A program made the position numbers and the translations under genes. The notes under the pieces were generated by a model, which made no database searches, was not told where the DNA came from, and worked only from the letters and a program-made list of their open reading frames with translations. Positions 49,697 through 58,905 of a DNA stretch of 64,000 nucleotides are shown here, piece by piece; within the stretch, counting starts at the first letter, position 1; each line of letters starts with the position of its first letter. The stretch comes from Yersinia frederiksenii ATCC 33641 (GTDB lineage Bacteria; Pseudomonadota; Gammaproteobacteria; Enterobacterales; Enterobacteriaceae), in contig NZ_KN150731.1 in NCBI RefSeq assembly GCF_000754805.1, positions 824,492-888,491 of the forward strand. The letters are read 5' to 3'.

Positions 49697-50869
49697 CTAT
49701 TCCGGCAACTTATTACCCTGGCTGTCATAGCGGCCAATTATGCGCGGGTTTCCACTTTGGATGCCATCAATCAAAACAACGTCACTGCGGGTGACAAATA
49801 TTTGGGTGCGGAAACACATAATAACCGGGCTGCTGACCGGAAACTGTCCAGCGAGTCGCAGGCAATAATCGATACTGTCATCATCAATCGGTAATATCGT
49901 GCTTTGGCTAAATTGGTTATCGTGCCAAATCAATGCATTCTGCAAATGGCCGCGACGGTAGTGGCCGCCACCAAATAAATAACTGTTATTCGCAAAGTGA
50001 TGAGAAATCTCAGACAGATAGAGCATGGATATCTGTTCTGGTTGGTTGCCATGCTGATTGGCGGGAATGGTGCCGGTGAGGGCATGGCCTGGTTCGCTGT
50101 GTGTCACCCCCCATTGAGCCAATTGAGGCAGGGTGGTGCAACTGGTTGCTGAGGGGGCATTCACCTGCTCAATACTCACCCCTTGTGCTTGTAAAATATT
50201 CCGTGCGGCCAGCAGGGTATGCATGTTGGCTGTTGGCGAGGTCCGCTGTGACTGGGTGTCATACAGCATGCAGGGAAAATGGGTTATCCCGACTAATCGT
50301 ACCGCCGGCATCTCTCTCAAAGCAGCAATCACGGCGGGTAGCTGGCTTAATTCAAAACCGGCTTCCTGCCCGGCATATAATAAGTCGCCAGATTGGCAAA
50401 CTTTCAGCATGAGTGGTTGGATAATATGTTGACGGTGGGCGGCTTGGGATATCTCCAGCGCTTTTTCTAATGAGAACACAGTAATGACTTCAGGCCGCTG
50501 ACGGACAACCTCATCCACCATGCCAGAAGGTGGTTGGACCAAATGCCCAATATGAGCAACAGGAATTGCGTGGCGATAAAGCTGGCGTGCTTCTTTAAAA
50601 TCAACGGCTACCATGCCCTGATAGCGTTCGCCCTGATATTGGCAGGCTAGCAGACGACGACATAACTGCGGATTTCGTCCAAATTGCTTGCTCATCAAAT
50701 ACAGTTTTATCTGGTAACGACTCGCTGTTTCAAGCAGCAGGCGAGCATTCGCTTCTGTCTGTTCAACATCGATGACATAGCTATCAGGAGAAATTTTTCC
50801 CTGGTGCCAAAAAGAAATCGCCGCGTCAATTAATTGAGTATTTTGTTTTAACAGGGTTTTTAAAAACAT
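49697..50869 (-). CDS. yhfX: YhfX-family PLP-dependent racemase-like protein
   Basis: This 390-residue protein has an alanine-racemase-type PLP barrel. It contains SPDSYVIDVEQTEANARLLLETA, the Lys-bearing LYLMSKQFGRNPQLCRRLL, MVAVDFKEARQLY, LVGITHFPCMLYD and SEPGHALTGTIP. The Lys in MSKQFGRN is in the position expected for the PLP Schiff base. YhfX is annotated as a putative amino-acid racemase or epimerase; the substrate is unknown. It is part of the yhf cluster; yhfW (phosphopentomutase-like), which sits between php and yhfX in E. coli, is missing and only 61 bp separate the two genes. Confidence 0.9.
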   Translation of the reverse strand: MFLKTLLKQNTQLIDAAISFWHQGKISPDSYVIDVEQTEANARLLLETASRYQIKLYLMSKQFGRNPQLCRRLLACQYQGERYQGMVAVDFKEARQLYRHAIPVAHIGHLVQPPSGMVDEVVRQRPEVITVFSLEKALEISQAAHRQHIIQPLMLKVCQSGDLLYAGQEAGFELSQLPAVIAALREMPAVRLVGITHFPCMLYDTQSQRTSPTANMHTLLAARNILQAQGVSIEQVNAPSATSCTTLPQLAQWGVTHSEPGHALTGTIPANQHGNQPEQISMLYLSEISHHFANNSYLFGGGHYRRGHLQNALIWHDNQFSQSTILPIDDDSIDYCLRLAGQFPVSSPVIMCFRTQIFVTRSDVVLIDGIQSGNPRIIGRYDSQGNKLPE

Positions 50870-50986
50870 TTTATGTCCTGATTGTCCACGGCGTCACAGA
50901 TTTAATTAAATTATCATTATTTTGAATATTTATTATAAAAGTACCCTGATGCTGTATTTCCAATAACTATGCCCTAAAAAATTAAC

Positions 50987-51367
50987 TTAACGCAAAATGG
51001 GCATGTCACTGGAAAGGTATAGACCGTAAAGGTTGGCGAGTAAATATCCAATTTCATTTTCTGCTGGTTTTAGCGAAAAATAAGCCAAAAGATCCTGATT
51101 GATCTCACGAATATAGTGGATGTCTTCGCTTTGGGTAATTTCCGCTAAAATTGCTGGGTCCAGTGCATTAATCTCTTCACCTCGGCGGGTTCGCATCAAT
51201 GCGTTTGCCATATGGGTAATGGCCATAACGCCTTGAGATCCATGAACCGGCAGCTGCCAAAAATGTTCTAACCGGTTGATAACCTGATCGAGCCCTTGGC
51301 CAATATCGGGGTCGATAACCCCTGACTGACACAGAATATTGAGACGCTCATCAATACAAATCTCCAA
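50987..51367 (-). CDS. yhfY: YhfY-like PRD-domain protein
   Basis: This 126-residue protein has a PTS-regulation-domain (PRD) character (ITHMANALMRTRRGEEINAL, then IGYLLANLYGL). The start is TTG 51367, supported by a strong GGAGGT six bases upstream. It lies 47 bp after the yhfZ regulator. PRDs are usually phosphorylated by PTS proteins, so this may link the cluster to sugar transport; there is no PTS gene here. Position in the cluster matches yhfY, although similarity to the E. coli protein is not strong by eye. Confidence 0.75.
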   Translation of the reverse strand: MEICIDERLNILCQSGVIDPDIGQGLDQVINRLEHFWQLPVHGSQGVMAITHMANALMRTRRGEEINALDPAILAEITQSEDIHYIREINQDLLAYFSLKPAENEIGYLLANLYGLYLSSDMPILR

Positions 51368-51414
51368 AGAGTGACCTCCAGAAAATAGTCCGGCTTATCG
51401 CCAGATTGTTATGA

Positions 51415-52314
51415 TTAATAGCGAGGTTCTATCTCGCCATTCTGTACCGCCCGCTGGTGGTTAAGCAGCAATGTTTCATTAATGCCTTTTTCCAGCAGCA
51501 ATTTTATCGGGTGATTATCAGGTCGGATAAGGATAACCGCCTGTGAAGCTTGGATATAACGCTCATCGCCCTGTAACTTGATGGCCTGCAAATCTTCATG
51601 GGGGATATTATCCGCCAGATTCCAAATCGCAGCATCGATATCACCACGGTTAATATGAGCAATACAATCACTATAAGGTAATTCGACTAACTCGATAGCT
51701 TGTCCGGCAAACTTAATCTCAGTCAGTAGGCATTGATCCGGTGAGCGCGGATCTAGCCCGACACGGCGGATATTATGTTGTTGACCACGACGACAAATCA
51801 GTTGATGGCCGTCCACGTAAGAGCCATTTCCCAGATTCAGAGCTAGTGACACTTTCCCTTGTGCCAGATAATTTTTTGCCGCCAAATGTGAGACAACAGC
51901 CATATCGTAAATACCATCTATCAGGCATTCGATACGCACTTCAGCGCCGCGCATATGGGCAAAATAAAGGGGAAGTAAGGTAAATTGTTGCCTTAAGCCG
52001 CTCGCCAGACCTTCATAAAGTTTGGTGTAGGGCAGTGGCATAGCACACACCATATTACCCAGATCGGCCTGTTGCAGTAACAGCGGCATATTCAGATCAA
52101 TCAGCAAGGTTCCGTTGCGGCCTCGGCGTTCCACGATAATCGCATCATCGGCTTCCAGCACTTTTAATGCGTGCTGTACCACACCGACAGAGATACCGAA
52201 ATCATCGGATAACTCATCTATGGTTTTTAGCCGATTACCGGGACGTTCGCCAATTAAATAGCGCGCCATGGAGACTAACGCCAACCCTTCTTTTTTTATG
52301 AATTTCTTACTCAT
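51415..52314 (-). CDS. yhfZ: YhfZ-like transcriptional regulator
   Basis: This 299-residue regulator starts with a GntR-type winged helix (LKTIDELSDDFGISVGVVQHALKVLEADDAI, residues about 29-59) and has a C-terminal periplasmic-binding-protein-like sensor domain (VGLDPRSPDQC, DCIAHINRGDIDAAIW). It is the first gene of the cluster yhfZ-yhfY-yhfX-php-yhfU-yhfT and probably its regulator. The ligand is unknown. The upstream 274 bp to hmp contain no recognised operator. Confidence 0.88.
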   Translation of the reverse strand: MSKKFIKKEGLALVSMARYLIGERPGNRLKTIDELSDDFGISVGVVQHALKVLEADDAIIVERRGRNGTLLIDLNMPLLLQQADLGNMVCAMPLPYTKLYEGLASGLRQQFTLLPLYFAHMRGAEVRIECLIDGIYDMAVVSHLAAKNYLAQGKVSLALNLGNGSYVDGHQLICRRGQQHNIRRVGLDPRSPDQCLLTEIKFAGQAIELVELPYSDCIAHINRGDIDAAIWNLADNIPHEDLQAIKLQGDERYIQASQAVILIRPDNHPIKLLLEKGINETLLLNHQRAVQNGEIEPRY

Positions 52315-52588
52315 GGTAGGTCAATTCAGCCTTAATTCACCCGGCAATACGTTCGGTTACCGAGTAATAAATAGTAAGGGGATAATTTTAGTCGCACGAT
52401 AAATTTTCAGTTATACGGATATTTAGACATTCATCTGAATATCTCATCGTGGCAATATTAAATTAGGATATATGAGATCTAAATCACGTTCTACCAAATT
52501 TAAAAGCAATAAGTAAACGGATTTTTTATAACCGATATGTTGGGGAGGCCGAATAGCCTCCCCGGAGAAATTAAATAAAATTCAATAA

Positions 52589-53779
52589 TTAAATGACTTT
52601 ATGCGGGCCGAAACACTCATAGTGAATCCGTTCGGATGCCACCCCTTGTGCCAATAACTGACGGCCAGCAAATTGCATAAAGGCGAATGGACCACAGAAG
52701 TAATAATGCCTGTTGGGGTCTGCAGCCAGCCACTGATGTGAACTGAGGTCCATCAGCCCCTGGCTGTGATAATCCTGCCCTTTATTATCCTGGTCGCTCG
52801 GCTCGCGGTACCACACATGGCGGCTGAGATTTGGCATATTCTCTGCAATAGCCGAAACTTCATTAGCAAAAGCATGAACCCGCCCATTTTCAGCCGCATG
52901 CAGCCAATGCACCGGGGCGGAATGCCGTTGGTTATGCAATGTATTGAGCATGCTTAACATGGGTGTTTGACCAACACCGGCAGAAATCAATGCCACTGGT
53001 GTCTCTGGCGAAATATCGAGGAAGAAATCACCACGAGGCGGGGCAACACGGACGTTATCGCCTTCGTTAAGTTGTTGGTGTAGATAATTAGAAACCGTAC
53101 CTTGCTCTTCTCGTTTTACCGCAATACGGTATGTTTTGCCGTTTGGTGCCGCCGTCAGAGAGTATTGGCGGATTTCCTGATATTCGAGACGCTCGTCTTC
53201 AATATAGATCCCCAGATATTGGCCCGGTTTGAAATCCAGCACCTGGCCACCATCTTCCGGTGCGAGCTCGAAGCTGCAAATAACCTCACTCTGCATCTCT
53301 TTTTTGATAATGCGGAAACGGCGCAACGTTCTCCAACCCCCAGAGCTAGTTTCACCCTGCTCATAAATCTGGCTTTCTCGCGTAATAAAGACATCTGCCA
53401 GCACCGCGTAGGCTTTCGCCCAAGCATCGAGTACCTCCTGACCAGGGGAAAACATTTCATCCAGAGTACATATCAAATGGTGGCCAACTACAGAATAGTG
53501 CTCAGGTTGAATATTTAGGCTGGTATGTTTCTGGGCAATACGTTCCACAGCGGGCAGTAACGCTGCCAAATTCTCAAGATTCGCCGCATAAGCACAAATA
53601 GCGTTGAATAGGGCTTCGCGTTGGTCCCCATTAAACTGGTTACTCATATTAAAAATGTGCTTGAGCTCAGGGTTATGTTCAAACATACGGTCATAGAAAT
53701 GCGCGGTCAGTTTGGGTCCGGTGGCGGCAAGTAATGGGATGGTAGATTGAACGGTAGCGATGGTTTGGTGGTCCAGCAT
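52589..53779 (-). CDS. hmp: Flavohemoglobin, nitric oxide dioxygenase
   Basis: Hmp oxidises NO to nitrate using O2 and NAD(P)H. The 396-residue protein has an N-terminal globin domain with proximal His85 (IAQKHTSL), distal Tyr29 (AHFYDRMF) and Gln53. A ferredoxin-reductase domain follows: FAD-binding [32 protein letters not shown]-binding [16 protein letters not shown], and C-terminal [19 protein letters not shown] with ECFGPHKVI. The promoter has an NsrR site. It is divergent from glyA, the conserved order. Confidence 0.97.
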   Translation of the reverse strand: MLDHQTIATVQSTIPLLAATGPKLTAHFYDRMFEHNPELKHIFNMSNQFNGDQREALFNAICAYAANLENLAALLPAVERIAQKHTSLNIQPEHYSVVGHHLICTLDEMFSPGQEVLDAWAKAYAVLADVFITRESQIYEQGETSSGGWRTLRRFRIIKKEMQSEVICSFELAPEDGGQVLDFKPGQYLGIYIEDERLEYQEIRQYSLTAAPNGKTYRIAVKREEQGTVSNYLHQQLNEGDNVRVAPPRGDFFLDISPETPVALISAGVGQTPMLSMLNTLHNQRHSAPVHWLHAAENGRVHAFANEVSAIAENMPNLSRHVWYREPSDQDNKGQDYHSQGLMDLSSHQWLAADPNRHYYFCGPFAFMQFAGRQLLAQGVASERIHYECFGPHKVI

Positions 53780-53858
53780 GTGGTGCTCCTTTACTATTTT
53801 TTCCCCTTTATCCTTGCCTGCAGCAATGCTAAAGATTTTGGGTTATAAGTTATAAATT

Positions 53859-53883
53859 AATACATGTATTTTAAATGCATCTT
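53859..53883 (-). promoter_or_regulatory. NsrR operator of hmp
   Basis: On the minus strand AAGATGCATTT (53883-53873) followed by AAAATACATGTATT gives a two-half-site NsrR element very like the E. coli hmp operator (AAGATGCATTT and ATACATC). It implies derepression by nitric oxide. Confidence 0.85.
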
Positions 53884-54039
53884 ATAGGGCGATCGCGAAC
53901 TTGTAAATCTACATTGCTCTTATAATGGATGACTCCACACTGTCTGCTCAGCGAATGTGAAAATATTACACAATGAATATGAGGATAATTCCGTTGCTCT
54001 GGATGAACTCTGAGCAGGTCAAAGCCTTACGCAGTCTGG

Positions 54040-54055
54040 AGCCAATCGTTTGCGT
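54040..54055 (+). promoter_or_regulatory. PurR operator of glyA
   Basis: AGCCAATCGTTTGCGT matches the PurR box ACGCAAACGTTTGCGT at 13 of 16 bases. E. coli glyA has a PurR site at the same place. Confidence 0.78.
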
Positions 54056-54145
54056 AAAAACCTCTGTCAAGACCTATCATAACGGGGGGGAAACAGTTTA
54101 CACTGTGGCATAGACCCCAAATGTTAGCTAAGTCAGGAGAGCCGG

Positions 54146-55399
54146 ATGTTAAAGCGTGAAATGAACATTGCCGATTATGATGCAGATCTATGGCGTGCAA
54201 TGGAGCAAGAAGTGGTGCGCCAGGAAGAGCACATCGAACTGATTGCCTCAGAGAACTACACTAGCCCGCGTGTTATGCAGGCTCAAGGTTCTCAGTTGAC
54301 GAACAAATATGCTGAAGGCTATCCAGGCAAGCGTTATTACGGTGGCTGTGAATATGTCGACATCGTTGAGCAATTGGCAATTGATCGTGCTAAAGAATTG
54401 TTCGGCGCTGATTACGCAAACGTTCAGCCGCACTCCGGTTCTCAGGCGAACGTGGCGGTTTATTCTGCTTTGCTGCAACCCGGCGACACTGTGCTGGGGA
54501 TGAACCTGGCGCACGGCGGCCATTTGACCCACGGCTCACCGGTTAACTTCTCCGGTAAACTGTACAACATCGTCCCTTACGGTATCGATGAGTCCGGCAA
54601 GATTGATTATGAAGACATGGCACGTCAGGCTGAAATTCATAAACCAAAAATGATCATCGGTGGCTTCTCGGCTTATTCCGGTATTGTTGATTGGGCAAAA
54701 ATGCGCGAAATCGCCGACAGTATCGGCGCATGGTTCTTCGTGGATATGGCTCACGTAGCCGGTCTGGTCGCGGCAGGCGTTTATCCTAACCCAGTTCCAC
54801 ATGCACACGTTGTCACCACCACCACGCACAAAACACTGGCTGGCCCACGCGGCGGTTTGATTTTGGCGAAAGGCGGTGATGAAGATCTGTATAAGAAACT
54901 GAACTCCTCAGTGTTCCCAGCCAACCAAGGCGGCCCATTGATGCATGTTATCGCGGGTAAAGCGGTCGCGCTGAAAGAAGCCATGGAACCTGAGTTCAAG
55001 ATTTACCAGCAACAAGTGGCTAAGAACGCGAAAGCAATGGTGTCTGTATTCCTGGAACGCGGCTACAAAGTGGTGTCTGGCGGCACTGATAACCACCTGT
55101 TCTTGCTTGATCTGGTGGATAAAAATATCACCGGTAAAGATGCGGATGCAGCCTTGGGCCGTGCCAATATTACCGTGAACAAAAACAGCGTTCCTAACGA
55201 CCCGAAAAGCCCGTTTGTGACTTCTGGTGTGCGTATCGGTAGCCCAGCAATTACACGTCGTGGTTTCAAAGAAGATGAATCTCGCGAGCTGGCAGGTTGG
55301 ATGTGTGATGTGTTGGATAACATCAACGACGAAGCCACCATCGAACGTATCAAACAGAAAGTTCTAGCCATCTGCGCGCGTTTCCCTGTTTACGCATAA
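54146..55399 (+). CDS. glyA: Serine hydroxymethyltransferase
   Basis: GlyA interconverts serine and glycine with tetrahydrofolate, the main source of one-carbon units. The 417-residue PLP enzyme is the same length as in E. coli. It has [44 protein letters not shown], the PLP loop [14 protein letters not shown] with Lys229, and [20 protein letters not shown] precedes the ATG. It is PurR-regulated by the box upstream, linking it to purL. A terminator follows. Confidence 0.98.
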   Translation: MLKREMNIADYDADLWRAMEQEVVRQEEHIELIASENYTSPRVMQAQGSQLTNKYAEGYPGKRYYGGCEYVDIVEQLAIDRAKELFGADYANVQPHSGSQANVAVYSALLQPGDTVLGMNLAHGGHLTHGSPVNFSGKLYNIVPYGIDESGKIDYEDMARQAEIHKPKMIIGGFSAYSGIVDWAKMREIADSIGAWFFVDMAHVAGLVAAGVYPNPVPHAHVVTTTTHKTLAGPRGGLILAKGGDEDLYKKLNSSVFPANQGGPLMHVIAGKAVALKEAMEPEFKIYQQQVAKNAKAMVSVFLERGYKVVSGGTDNHLFLLDLVDKNITGKDADAALGRANITVNKNSVPNDPKSPFVTSGVRIGSPAITRRGFKEDESRELAGWMCDVLDNINDEATIERIKQKVLAICARFPVYA

Positions 55400-55423
55400 T
55401 ATCGTCAGATTGATGTAGGTTTA

Positions 55424-55452
55424 TAAAACCCGCGAAATGCGGGTTTTTTTGT
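55424..55452 (+). terminator. Terminator of glyA
   Basis: AAAACCCGC pairs with GCGGGTTTT around GAAAT, then TTTT. Confidence 0.9.
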
Positions 55453-55540
55453 GCCTATGGCAGGCGGATAAAAATGCCATGGATGACATGCGGGGGCTAT
55501 CGAATCCGTTGTTGGTAATCTGTAACTCGTATGATTTAAA

Positions 55541-55556
55541 TGTGAATTTAATCACA
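55541..55556. promoter_or_regulatory. CRP binding site upstream of hcaT
   Basis: TGTGAATTTAATCACA matches the CRP core TGTGA-N6-TCACA exactly. It is centred about 86 bp before the hcaT start. It suggests cAMP-dependent expression. Confidence 0.85.
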
Positions 55557-55634
55557 AACTGTATGTTTGCATGATTACAACATTGCTAGCAGACGAGGCC
55601 TCTGTCACAGTAACGGCTGACCTCGGAGGGATTC

Positions 55635-56792
55635 ATGGTATTGCAATCAACACGTTGGCTGTCGCTCAGCTATTTCACCTATTTCTTTTCTTATGGTATT
55701 TTCCTGCCTTTCTGGGGCATTTGGTTGCAAGGGGAAGGAATACCGCCTGAAACCATTGGTATTTTGCTTGGTGCTGGGTTAATTTCCCGCTTTCTCGGTA
55801 GTCTGATTATTGCTCCTGGCGTTAAAGACCCTTCCCATCTGGTTACCGCAATCCGAATTTTGGCACTCCTGACATTGGCTTTTGCCATTGGCTTTTGGTT
55901 CGGTAATGGTTGGGCCTGGCTGATGATCATTATTGCCGGTTTTAACCTATTTTTTGGCCCATTGGTGCCACTGACCGATGCGCTGGCAGCGACCTGGCAA
56001 AAACAGCTAACCATGGATTACGGCAAAGTCCGGCTATGGGGGTCGCTCGCCTTTGTTATTGGTTCTGCACTAACCGGGAAGCTGGTTTCCGTTTGGGGCC
56101 ATCCAGCCATTCTCTACAGCTTGCTTTTCGGTGTTTCAGCCATGTTAGTGGGAGCCTTGCTGAAACCCAGCGTCATGCCGCAGGGGGAGGTTAAGCACCG
56201 TAATGTGGCCGCAACTCGCTGGAAAGAGTTGCTGTCTGAGCCGCAGGTGTGGCGATTTTTACTCTGCGTAACTCTATTGCAGGGCGCGCACGCCGGTTAT
56301 TACAGCTTCAGCTCAATTTACTGGAAAGATGCAGGTTACTCGGCAGCCACTATTGGCTATTTATGGTCGTTGGGAGTGGTGGCCGAGATTCTGGTCTTCG
56401 CATTCAGTAATGTCCTTTTCCGCCGCTGGACTGCTCGCAGTTTGTTACTGCTTTCCGCGATCAGTGGCATTATTCGCTGGAGCTTGATGGCCTCAACCAC
56501 AGAACTGTCGTGGCTCATCTTGATTCAAATCTTGCACTGCGGCTCGTTCACTGTTTGCCATCTGGCGGCGATGCGTTTTATTGCTGCCCGACGAGGGCCA
56601 GATGTGATCCGTTTGCAGTCGGTTTACTCGGCACTGGCGATGGGCGGGGGTATTGCGGTAATGACGGTCATCTCTGGTTTCCTGTTCGAGCATTATCAGG
56701 GGGGAGTATTCTGGGTCATGGCATTGATTGTGATCCCCGCGCTGTTTATTCGCCCACGAGTGGTCGCAGCATCAGAAAATATGACCCACTAG
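55635..56792 (+). CDS. hcaT: HcaT-type MFS transporter (3-phenylpropionate permease family)
   Basis: This 385-residue major-facilitator protein has 12 hydrophobic segments. The N-terminus MVLQSTRWLSLSYFTYFFSYGIFLPFWGIW, LTDALAATWQ, DYGKVRLWGSLAFVIGSALTGKL and QILHCGSFTVCHLAAMRFIAA match E. coli HcaT closely. HcaT is a putative 3-phenylpropionate transporter, but the hca degradation genes are not in this window, so the true substrate is open. Its stop overlaps that of the convergent csiE at CTAG. Confidence 0.92.
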   Translation: MVLQSTRWLSLSYFTYFFSYGIFLPFWGIWLQGEGIPPETIGILLGAGLISRFLGSLIIAPGVKDPSHLVTAIRILALLTLAFAIGFWFGNGWAWLMIIIAGFNLFFGPLVPLTDALAATWQKQLTMDYGKVRLWGSLAFVIGSALTGKLVSVWGHPAILYSLLFGVSAMLVGALLKPSVMPQGEVKHRNVAATRWKELLSEPQVWRFLLCVTLLQGAHAGYYSFSSIYWKDAGYSAATIGYLWSLGVVAEILVFAFSNVLFRRWTARSLLLLSAISGIIRWSLMASTTELSWLILIQILHCGSFTVCHLAAMRFIAARRGPDVIRLQSVYSALAMGGGIAVMTVISGFLFEHYQGGVFWVMALIVIPALFIRPRVVAASENMTH

Positions 56793-58087
56793 GGCAATTC
56801 TAACAAATTGCGTAACTGCTTGTTTTGTTGTGCCGTGAGTGGCAATAACACCTGAATTAATGGGGGGATTGATTCAGGTTGGCGCACAGCATAAGGGGTT
56901 AGCACTACCGCTGTACCGGCAGGAGCCCCAGCTTGTAAATACACATCATGCGGCAAGTACTTAATATGCAGTGGCAGCAGAGTCAGTTCACGAATCTGCT
57001 GTTCAACTTGCTCTTCCAATACCGGATTATTCCGCGTCAGCAGTAAAATCTGCTTTTCCTGTAATGCATTCTCCTGCATCAGCCAGGCACCAAAACTAAT
57101 GGCTATGAGAGCAACTTCGTCAGCAGAAAATTGGATTTGATACTCTTGCTCAAATGCAACCAGCGCCTGCTGGGTGGTACGTAACAGCCGCGGATATTGG
57201 CGGTTAACTTCTTTCAGTGATGAATTATCAATACCGATATTGAAATAACAGCGCTCAATAGCAGGGGCCAGATGGGCAAAAAGCTGGTTCGTCAGCATTT
57301 CGTTGCGACTTCGAGTCATACCGGAAAGCTGTTGAAAATGCATAATTAACTGGCTGATAGCATTAGCCAGACGCGAATCTTCCGCTGATTGAGTACTGTG
57401 ATAACTGTGTGCCTTAATCATCGTCAGCATCAGTATTAGCACGTCTCGTTCGACTTTATCGAGTGGGCTACCTAACAGCGGATTAAATGAATCAAACAAA
57501 CTGTCAGCGGCAGCCTGTGCTGGTTTACAGGCTAGCCATTGTCGCTGGGCCGGGGAGAGCTCTGGTAGAGCATGTTGTCGATTCTCCCAAGCACAATAGG
57601 CCAAATAGAGTTGTAAAAACTGGCGGTCTTTTTCATTGAGCTGACGATTCAGATAAGGTTCGCATTGGGCAACTATTTTAGGCAATTCTTTGGATATCAG
57701 ATGGTTATCCCACGAGAGTGCCTCATATAAATTGGGGGCAAAATGATACTCAACAAATTCAGGGCAATAACGTAATCCACGGCGTAGCCAGTGGATGAAG
57801 CAGAGCCTTTTATCGAGCCGATTGCCATGAATCAAGCAGGGGCCATCGACATTGGCACTGAGCTGCAAATGGTAGAAACGCTGGATTTCATTGGCAACCT
57901 CGGCTATATCTTGCCGGGTAGTTGGCAACCCGACACCGTTTAATTGGCTAATCGTGTCCAATTGTACTGTGCGTGCCGGCATAAATAGCATCAGTAACAT
58001 ATGACAACGGCGTTGTTGACCGGATAGCTGTTGTTCGGAAAACTTTTTATCGGGTAACCGGGGCACAGAAGAAGTGTCCAAGTGCAT
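56789..58087 (-). CDS. csiE: CsiE, stationary-phase PRD protein
   Basis: CsiE is a 432-residue cytosolic protein induced in stationary phase under sigmaS in E. coli; its role is unknown. It has an N-terminal helix-turn-helix-like region (QRRCHMLLMLFM, TISQLNGVGLPTTRQDIAEV), then PRD-like domains (HWLRRGLRYCPEFVEYHF, LLRTTQQALVAFEQEYQIQFSADEVALIAISFGAWLMQEN in parts) as in BglG/LicR antiterminators. The ATG at 58087 has GGAAGG at four bases spacing; the longer in-frame start at 58138 lacks one. Convergent with hcaT, with a 4 bp overlap. Confidence 0.92.
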   Translation of the reverse strand: MHLDTSSVPRLPDKKFSEQQLSGQQRRCHMLLMLFMPARTVQLDTISQLNGVGLPTTRQDIAEVANEIQRFYHLQLSANVDGPCLIHGNRLDKRLCFIHWLRRGLRYCPEFVEYHFAPNLYEALSWDNHLISKELPKIVAQCEPYLNRQLNEKDRQFLQLYLAYCAWENRQHALPELSPAQRQWLACKPAQAAADSLFDSFNPLLGSPLDKVERDVLILMLTMIKAHSYHSTQSAEDSRLANAISQLIMHFQQLSGMTRSRNEMLTNQLFAHLAPAIERCYFNIGIDNSSLKEVNRQYPRLLRTTQQALVAFEQEYQIQFSADEVALIAISFGAWLMQENALQEKQILLLTRNNPVLEEQVEQQIRELTLLPLHIKYLPHDVYLQAGAPAGTAVVLTPYAVRQPESIPPLIQVLLPLTAQQNKQLRNLLELP

Positions 58088-58230
58088 ATAACCTTCCGTG
58101 ATGGATGTGTCGTTATTCATCATTCTTAAGCATAGCAAAGGAGATTCTATTCGGTTTACTGAGGCGAGGGGCTTTTACATCGACTTACAACTTACATCAC
58201 AGTTATCGTGGAATTTCCAAGGATTGATTC

Positions 58231-58905
58231 ATGCATGATATGTTATGTTATAACAAATCAGCCGTAGTTAAACGACTAACAGCCTTGCTGTTAGCGGGTG
58301 GCGTTCTTATTTATAGCCAGTTAGCACACGCCCATCCCCACAGTTTTATCGATATGGATGCTACTTTTGTCAGCGAAAAACAGACAGTGGTGGGAATAAA
58401 AATGGTCTGGACGATGGATGAAATCACTTCTGCAGATCTGTTATATGACGCAGAAAATGCCAAAAGTGATTCTGAAATCTGGAAGAAACTGGCAGCCGAA
58501 GTGATGGCCAATGTGCTGGGGCAACATTATTTCACTGATATATACCGTGATGGTAAACCGGTGAAATATAAAAACTTGCCGACAGAATATCATTTATCAC
58601 GCAAGGGCCATCAGGCGGTTTTGGAGTTTGTTTTGCCATTGGCTGAGCCACAACCTTTGGTGGGGAAACCTTTTATTATCTCGACTTACGACCCTACCTA
58701 TTTTGTGGATATGACTTATGCCGGAGAGAAGGCTGTCAGGTTATCGCCAGAAATGGAGAAAAGCTGCAAATTAACCTTATTCACCCCAAATCCGAATGCT
58801 TCATTACAGGCTTATGCGCTGTCATTAGATAAAAGTGACTCACCGGGAGAAGATATGGAGCTTGGGAAACAATTCGCACAACGGGTAACGGTGCAATGTC
58901 AGTAG
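58231..58905 (+). CDS. ZevA-like periplasmic metal-uptake protein (DUF1007)
   Basis: This 224-residue protein has a signal peptide (KRLTALLLAGGVLIYSQLAHA) and a mature part starting HPHSFIDMDATF, the DUF1007 signature with early histidines able to bind metal. It pairs with a NicO-family permease and resembles ZevA of the Haemophilus influenzae ZevAB zinc-uptake system. The ATG at 58231 has AAGGA seven bases before it. A Zur-like palindrome covers codons 3-10, so the gene is probably zinc-repressed. The 3' end overlaps the permease gene by 10 bp. The metal (Zn, Ni or Co) cannot be fixed from sequence alone. Confidence 0.85.
   Translation: MHDMLCYNKSAVVKRLTALLLAGGVLIYSQLAHAHPHSFIDMDATFVSEKQTVVGIKMVWTMDEITSADLLYDAENAKSDSEIWKKLAAEVMANVLGQHYFTDIYRDGKPVKYKNLPTEYHLSRKGHQAVLEFVLPLAEPQPLVGKPFIISTYDPTYFVDMTYAGEKAVRLSPEMEKSCKLTLFTPNPNASLQAYALSLDKSDSPGEDMELGKQFAQRVTVQCQ
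58237..58259. promoter_or_regulatory. Zur-like operator within the zevA start codons
   Basis: The 23-bp palindrome has arms GATATGTTAT and ATAACAAATC, and differs from the Zur consensus (GAAATGTTAT-A-W-ATAACATTTC) at four positions. It overlaps the first codons of the ZevA-like gene rather than lying before the start. Zur bound here would block elongation or the start region. Confidence 0.7.

Larger units (their letters stand above)
53780..54145. other. hmp-glyA divergent regulatory region
   Basis: These 366 bp hold the NsrR site of hmp and the PurR box of glyA, annotated separately. In E. coli this gap also holds MetR sites; I could not assign them with confidence. No gene seen. Confidence 0.65.
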
